A DNA stretch of 10,694 nucleotides from Flavobacteriales bacterium (GTDB lineage Bacteria > Bacteroidota > Bacteroidia > Flavobacteriales > Flavobacteriaceae): the NCBI GenBank assembly GCA_026983815.1, contig JALSTJ010000238.1, positions 1 to 10,694 on the forward strand, given 5' to 3'. The translations under genes were made by a program, and so were the position numbers. This document shows positions 6,276 through 10,694 of this stretch, piece by piece; positions within the stretch are counted from its first letter, which is position 1; each line of letters begins with the position of its first letter. The notes under the pieces are model-generated. The model searched no databases. It saw nothing but the letters and a program-made list of their open reading frames with translations, and was not told the origin of the DNA.

Positions 6276-7118
6276 ATGAAAAAATTGACGCAATTATTTG
6301 ATATTGAGTGGTATAAAGTAAAACATCATACTTTAAGCAAAATTTTGATTGTGGCTTATTTTTTTCTTTTAAGTTCAATAGCATTAATAGCTTCTATAAA
6401 ATTTGATTTGGGTAATACCAAAATTCATCTGGCAGAACAAGGGATTTTTAATTTTCCTTATATCTGGCATTTTAATACTTATATTGCTGATTTTTTTACT
6501 TTTTTCTTAGCAATTATTATTGTCTCTATGATTACCAATGAATTTTCTTACCGAACGATTAAACAAAATCTCATCGACGGTTTATCTAAAAAAGAATTTG
6601 TTCAATCCAAATTTGTTTTTGGTATTTTTTTGTCCTTTCTAGCAACTTTATTTGTTTTTCTTATCACTTTAGTTTTGGGCTTAATATATTCAGATTATAC
6701 CAGTTGGGGAATTGTTTTTTCCCAGATATATTTTTTATTGGCTTTTTTTTTAAAGCTTACTGCCATTTTTTCTTTTGTTTTGTTTTTGGGATTCTTATTT
6801 AAACGCTCAGCTTTTGCTTTGGGGTTTTTCTTTATTTGGATGGTTTTTGAAAAAATTATTTACGGTTTGCTTCGCTGGAAAATTTTTGATGATAAAATCG
6901 CAGGAAAAATTACTGCATTTTTTCCATATACTTCTTTACAGAATTTATTACCACAACCATTTACCAGGTTGAGTGCAGCAAAACAAATCGGAAAGCAAAT
7001 AGGTGAAAAAATCGATAAATTTCAAGGATTGGACATCTCAGATTTTGTAATTGTTGCAATTTGGATTTATATTTTCTACTTTTTTTCCTTATACATATTA
7101 AAGAAAAGAGATTTATAA
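6276..7118 (+). CDS. ABC-2 type transporter permease subunit
   Basis: This 280-residue integral membrane protein has about six hydrophobic helices (around residues 23-41, 70-87, 112-137, 148-173, 178-198 and 255-275). Between the second and third lies NEFSYRTIKQNLIDGLSKKEF, the conserved cytoplasmic segment (E-x-x-x-x-T) by which ABC-2/BcrB-like permeases contact their ATPase. The start lies one base after the stop of the ATPase gene, which indicates translational coupling and a two-component exporter, presumably a dimer of each subunit. There is no periplasmic adaptor or outer-membrane partner nearby, so export across the inner membrane only is most likely. The substrate cannot be told from the sequence. 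After its stop the short A/T-rich gap to 7138 has no GC-rich hairpin. Confidence 0.88.
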   Translation: MKKLTQLFDIEWYKVKHHTLSKILIVAYFFLLSSIALIASIKFDLGNTKIHLAEQGIFNFPYIWHFNTYIADFFTFFLAIIIVSMITNEFSYRTIKQNLIDGLSKKEFVQSKFVFGIFLSFLATLFVFLITLVLGLIYSDYTSWGIVFSQIYFLLAFFLKLTAIFSFVLFLGFLFKRSAFALGFFFIWMVFEKIIYGLLRWKIFDDKIAGKITAFFPYTSLQNLLPQPFTRLSAAKQIGKQIGEKIDKFQGLDISDFVIVAIWIYIFYFFSLYILKKRDL

Positions 7119-7138
7119 GCATCTTTTTGTCAAAAAAA

Positions 7139-7170
7139 TTGTTTAGTAATGTATAAATATTTTATATTTG
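7139..7170 (+). promoter_or_regulatory. promoter of the T9SS cargo gene
   Basis: A -33 TTG (7139-7141) and a -7 TATATTTG (7163-7170) are separated by 21 bases, within the 17-23 range reported for flavobacterial promoters. This is the best promoter match in the window. Transcription would start near 7177, about 17 bases before the ATG at 7194. The -7 box lies downstream of the in-frame ATG at 7149, so that ATG cannot be translated from this promoter. Confidence 0.75.
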
Positions 7171-7193
7171 TTTTTATTACTAATAATTTTTTT

Positions 7194-9854
7194 ATGAAAA
7201 AAATACTTTTACTGGTTTTATTTTATTTTTTAAGTTTTCATGTTATTTATTCTCAATACGAAACATCCCATTGGTTTTTTGGGATTCATGCCGGTTTAAA
7301 TTTTCAAACAGGTGCTCCTGTCCCTGAATCAGGAGGGCAATTGAGTACCGAAGAAGGATGCTCTTCTATCTCGGATGTTTGTGGAAATCTACTGTTTTAT
7401 ACAAATGGAGTTAATGTTTATAATAAGAATCATCTGATTATGCCCAATGGTACCGGTTTAAAAGGTGATGATTCTTCAACCCAATCAGGAATCATTGTTC
7501 CCAAACCCAACGATGATAATACCTATTACATTTTTACAGTAGATGATGCTTTCAATAGTATTTCCGATTATGGAATGGAATATTCCGTGGTGGATATGAC
7601 ACAAGATGGCGGTAATGGTGATGTGGTAATTAAAAATCAGCCCCTGGTTGCTCATGCAAGTGAAAAGGTTACAGCTGTTGTATCCAGTAATGGAACAGAT
7701 ATTTGGGTAATCACTCTTGCCCCGAGAACAAACAGCACGTCTGCCCCTTATGGAACTATTGGATCCAATATGAATACATTTTATGCTTTTAAGGTAACAC
7801 CGTCAGGAGTTTCTCCAACTGCTACCATCTCACAGTTGCCCTTAAATATAGGTGGAGGAGCGGGATATATGAAAGTGTCTCCGGATGGAACAAAATTGGC
7901 AATTGCAAACTTGAATGACGACTCGGCATATTTGTTGGATTTTAATGCCACTACAGGTATAGTAAGTAATCCTGTCAGTTTATTTAACTTTTCCGTTGCA
8001 CCTTATGGTGTTGAATTTTCTCCGGATAGTAGTAAATTATATATTGGGGATAGAGATAATAGGGTTTATCAATTTGATTTAGCCAACAATAACCAACGAA
8101 CCACTATTAGCACATATAGTAATTACCGTTCTGCATTGCAATTGGGTTTGGATGGAAAAATCTATCAAACATTTACCCATAGCTATGGAAATGGTTCCAA
8201 TCAATTAAGTGTTATTGACAATCCCAATGAAGCAGGTACTGCCTGTAATTACAGATACAGGTTTATAAATTTAGGTTCGGGTATGGAAGTGCGTCAAGGT
8301 TTACCTCCGTTTATTCAATCTTATTTTTCGCAAGTTGCAGGAAATAATTTAGCTACCGGTGTTATCAATAATTTTGATGTTGTTTCGAATAAACCTATGA
8401 GTAGTGTGGATTGGGATTTTGGAGATGGAAGTACAGCTGTTTCTTATCCTGATAATCCTCCGGATAATACGCATTCCATAGGCAATCATACCTACACTAC
8501 TCCGGGAACTTATACTGTTACTGCAATTATCCACTTGGTTTATGGATGTGATGTGACAGTTACAACTGAAGTGACCATTTACCCGCAACCGGAATTATTA
8601 TCAAATGATCAAATGGATTTTGTTTTTTGCGATGATAACCAAACCGGCCATGTATCCGTTAATCTGCATGATTTGGATAATCAATTAGTAAATACACAAA
8701 CTGCTCCCGGTAATATTATCATTGGATATTACCCTTCTCAAACAGATGCCGAAAATCATACCAATGAATTATCCGACCCTTATACAAATATTAATCCTAC
8801 CGATACAATTTATGTCTCAGTTTATAATCAATTAACACAAGGAGAAAGCATTGGAAGTTTTCAGGTAATAGTCAATCCATTGCCGCAAATATCACCTGTA
8901 AGTGATTTTGAAATCTGCGATACGGATACCGATGGTATAGCGGAATTTAACTTAACGGACAAGAATACTGAAATATTAAATACACAATCGGTCACTGATT
9001 TTGATATACATTTTTATCCTACCCAAACCGATGCACAAAATGATACAAATGAAATTGCATCACCTTATACCAACACAACAGCTTTCAATGAAACACTTTG
9101 GTATAGTATCACTGATATTCAAACCGGATGTAAAAACTATGGTTCATTCAATTTGATTGTTCATCCTTATGAAGAAATTTCAATGGATGATAACTTTCAA
9201 TTTTGTACAGGAAGCTTTGTCCAGATAGATGCTCCTTCAGGTTATACTGCTTATTTATGGTCTACCGGTGATACTACTCAAGATATAACAGTTAATCAAG
9301 CCGGAACAATTACATTAACCGTGACCAATTCAAATGGTTGTAATTTTACTAAGCAAATAACGGTAGATGAATCAAGTGTCGCTAATTTTACTTCTATAGA
9401 GATTGAAGATTTCTCAGAAAATAATATGGCGACTGTTCATGTTGAGGGCAAGGGGGAATATGAATATTCTATCGATGACGTTAATTATCAGGCCAATAAT
9501 ACCTTTACAGGACTTCAACCCGGCACTTATGATGTTTATGTTCGTGATATTAATGGATGCGGAAAGGTTTCTACACAAATAGATATTCTGGGAGCTCCTC
9601 AGTTTTTTACTCCCAATGGCGATGGATTTAATGACTTTTGGCAAGTCTTGAATATAACGAAACGTCCGGGAACTTATATCAATATTTATGATAGATATGG
9701 AAAATTGCTTAAAACAATCTTTTCATCTGATCAAGGTTGGGATGGAACTTACAAAGGTAAACCTGTTCCTTCTACTGATTATTGGTTTATGGCTTATGTT
9801 AAAGAAGGAAACGGCTATAGAAATGTTAAAGGACATTTTACTTTAAAAAGATAA
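7194..9854 (+). CDS. large secreted protein with PKD domain, tandem repeats and T9SS type B sorting domain
   Basis: This 886-residue protein is predicted to cross the inner membrane by Sec and the outer membrane by the type IX secretion system, and to be surface-attached or released. Domains in order: signal peptide (1-20, cleavage IYS-QYE); a roughly 350-residue propeller-like region with repeated YMKVSPDGTKLAIAN and VEFSPDSSKLYIGD blades; a PKD domain (about 383-463, WDFGDG at 407-412); two tandem 96-residue repeats (about 468-659); an Ig/PKD-like module (about 664-730); a SprB-like repeat (about 733-800, EYSIDDVNYQ and GLQPGTYDVYVRD); and the type B sorting domain (about 803-886: FFTPNGDGFNDFW, IYDRYGK, GWDGTYKG, then GHFTLKR at the end). 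I see no enzymatic domain; an adhesive or structural role is inferred. The start at 7194 is set by the promoter at 7139-7170 and by the signal peptide. It is a single-gene transcript. Confidence 0.93.
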   Translation: MKKILLLVLFYFLSFHVIYSQYETSHWFFGIHAGLNFQTGAPVPESGGQLSTEEGCSSISDVCGNLLFYTNGVNVYNKNHLIMPNGTGLKGDDSSTQSGIIVPKPNDDNTYYIFTVDDAFNSISDYGMEYSVVDMTQDGGNGDVVIKNQPLVAHASEKVTAVVSSNGTDIWVITLAPRTNSTSAPYGTIGSNMNTFYAFKVTPSGVSPTATISQLPLNIGGGAGYMKVSPDGTKLAIANLNDDSAYLLDFNATTGIVSNPVSLFNFSVAPYGVEFSPDSSKLYIGDRDNRVYQFDLANNNQRTTISTYSNYRSALQLGLDGKIYQTFTHSYGNGSNQLSVIDNPNEAGTACNYRYRFINLGSGMEVRQGLPPFIQSYFSQVAGNNLATGVINNFDVVSNKPMSSVDWDFGDGSTAVSYPDNPPDNTHSIGNHTYTTPGTYTVTAIIHLVYGCDVTVTTEVTIYPQPELLSNDQMDFVFCDDNQTGHVSVNLHDLDNQLVNTQTAPGNIIIGYYPSQTDAENHTNELSDPYTNINPTDTIYVSVYNQLTQGESIGSFQVIVNPLPQISPVSDFEICDTDTDGIAEFNLTDKNTEILNTQSVTDFDIHFYPTQTDAQNDTNEIASPYTNTTAFNETLWYSITDIQTGCKNYGSFNLIVHPYEEISMDDNFQFCTGSFVQIDAPSGYTAYLWSTGDTTQDITVNQAGTITLTVTNSNGCNFTKQITVDESSVANFTSIEIEDFSENNMATVHVEGKGEYEYSIDDVNYQANNTFTGLQPGTYDVYVRDINGCGKVSTQIDILGAPQFFTPNGDGFNDFWQVLNITKRPGTYINIYDRYGKLLKTIFSSDQGWDGTYKGKPVPSTDYWFMAYVKEGNGYRNVKGHFTLKR
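8595..9170 (+). repeat. two tandem 96-codon repeats inside the T9SS cargo gene
   Basis: Unit 1 (8595-8882) and unit 2 (8883-9170) align with no length change: both have a (V/I)-C-D start, NTQ, a (Y/F)YP(S/T)QTDA segment, HTNEL/DTNEI, a PYTN element and the ending (L/V)IV(N/H)P. The lead Cys codons are at 8628 and 8916, exactly 288 bases apart, and a third Cys codon opening the next, unrelated module (9204) keeps the same 288-base spacing. Such modules are common in flavobacterial T9SS proteins. Confidence 0.8.
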
Positions 9855-9880
9855 TTTTGATTTTATTCATTTTATCAAAT

Positions 9881-9912
9881 AAAATCCTCAATTTTGTATT
9901 GGGGATTTTTTT
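9881..9912 (+). terminator. intrinsic terminator after the T9SS cargo gene
   Basis: AAAATCCTCAAT (9881-9892) pairs with ATTGGGGATTTT (9898-9909) as a 12-bp stem with one G-T wobble and a five-base loop TTTGT, followed by more T's to 9912. It starts 26 bases after the cargo stop codon and ends 6 bases before the uvrB ATG, so uvrB needs its own promoter in this stretch or readthrough. A weak -7 candidate CAATTTTG (9889-9896, one mismatch) lies inside the hairpin. Confidence 0.8.
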
Positions 9913-9918
9913 AAACTT

Positions 9919-10694
9919 ATGAAAAACTTTAATATACAATCTGAATTTAAACCTACCGGTGATCAACCCGAAGCCATCAAACAATTGGTTTCTGCTTATA
10001 GTAAGGATGAAAAATACCAAACTCTTTTGGGTGTAACCGGCTCCGGAAAAACTTTTACCGTTGCCAATGTCATCGAGCAATTACAAAAACCTACATTGAT
10101 ACTCGCACACAACAAAACTCTTGCTGCTCAACTATTTCAGGAGTTTAAGCAGTTTTTTCCCGATAATGCAGTTGAATATTTTGTTTCTTATTATGATTAT
10201 TACCAACCCGAAGCCTATCTGCCTGTTTCGGGGACCTATATCGAAAAAGATTTATCAATCAATGAAGAAATTGAACGTTATCGTTTGAGTACCACTTCTT
10301 CTTTATTATCGGGAAGGAAAGATGTGATTGTAGTCGCCTCTGTTTCTTGTCTTTATGGTATTGGAAACCCTACCGAATTTAAACAAAATGTAATCAAAGT
10401 TCGAAAAGATATTCAAAATACCAGAACTTATCTTTTAAAAAAATTAGTGACGGCATTGTATAGCCGTAGTGAAATTCCAAAATCGGGAAGTTTTATCGTA
10501 AAAGGAGACACCATTACCGTTTATCCTTCTTATACTGATAGATATTTTCGTATCAACTTTTGGGGAGACGAAATTGATGAAATTGAAGTTTTTCATACCG
10601 AAACCGGTGAATTAATGGATACCGTAGAACAAATAGATATTTATCCTGCTAATATTTTTGTTACTTCTCCTGATAAATTAAACGATGCCATTAA
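9919..10694 (+). CDS. uvrB: excinuclease ABC subunit UvrB, 3'-truncated by the window edge
   Basis: UvrB is the central helicase-like subunit of nucleotide excision repair: it is loaded by UvrA at DNA lesions and recruits UvrC for dual incision. The window holds the first 258 codons of a protein usually about 660-680 residues long. Visible features: the N-terminal FKPTGDQPEAI, Walker A GVTGSGKT (38-45), motif Ia LAHNKTLAAQL, the beta-hairpin region beginning YYDYYQPEAYLP with Tyr91, 92, 94 and 95 (E. coli Tyr92, 93, 95, 96) that inserts between DNA strands, IEKDLSINEEIERYRLS, and VVASVSCLYGIGNP. The later helicase motifs and the UvrC-binding C terminus lie outside. The ATG at 9919 fits the start of the family with no extension. 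The frame is open to the last base, with no sign of decay. Confidence 0.97.
   Translation, partial: MKNFNIQSEFKPTGDQPEAIKQLVSAYSKDEKYQTLLGVTGSGKTFTVANVIEQLQKPTLILAHNKTLAAQLFQEFKQFFPDNAVEYFVSYYDYYQPEAYLPVSGTYIEKDLSINEEIERYRLSTTSSLLSGRKDVIVVASVSCLYGIGNPTEFKQNVIKVRKDIQNTRTYLLKKLVTALYSRSEIPKSGSFIVKGDTITVYPSYTDRYFRINFWGDEIDEIEVFHTETGELMDTVEQIDIYPANIFVTSPDKLNDAI

Noticed and set aside
9838..10080. Minus-strand open frame across the terminator and the uvrB start
   Set aside because: It is antisense to well-conserved uvrB codons and to the terminator, and the protein has no recognisable features.

Overview
The window is an AT-rich stretch of bacterial chromosome that looks like the Bacteroidota, most probably class Flavobacteriia. 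Four things point there: a type IX secretion (T9SS) type B C-terminal domain on a large secreted protein; several TAnnTTTG boxes, the -7 element of the Bacteroidota primary sigma factor, just upstream of genes; start codons in A/T-rich contexts without a clear Shine-Dalgarno sequence; and a tRNA gene with no encoded CCA. I see no phage, transposon, CRISPR or island signature, and no gene-free stretch longer than about 110 bases.

Layout. Bases 1-2814 (+) hold the 3' part of murA (peptidoglycan precursor synthesis) and a complete pgi (glycolysis), 15 bases apart. A perfect palindrome that can act as a terminator on both strands follows. Bases 2848-3704 are on the minus strand: a 61-residue secreted, proline-rich, membrane-anchored protein that resembles the PID-CTERM small proteins, a tRNA with a CAT anticodon, and methylmalonyl-CoA epimerase (mce). 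A compact divergent promoter region (about 3725-3742) separates mce from the plus-strand block 3766-7118: rbfA (30S maturation), a LolC/LolE-type permease overlapping it by GTGA, and a two-gene ABC exporter (BcrA-like ATPase plus six-helix ABC-2 permease). A separate promoter at 7139-7170 drives an 886-residue T9SS cargo protein with a propeller-like N-terminal region, a PKD domain, tandem 96-residue repeats and a sorting domain. A hairpin terminator follows, then the first 258 codons of uvrB (nucleotide excision repair), which runs off the end.

The genes do not form one pathway; this is mostly conserved housekeeping content with two less-known items (the small proline-rich protein and the T9SS cargo). 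I found no convincing undescribed multi-gene system. The observations most worth a second look are an active-site Cys-to-Asp replacement in MurA that predicts intrinsic fosfomycin insensitivity, an imperfect 26-bp palindrome over the promoter of the small PID-CTERM-like gene, an 18-bp palindrome spanning the back-to-back mce/rbfA promoters, an ambiguous CAT tRNA with Ile2-like features, and start-codon corrections for three genes.
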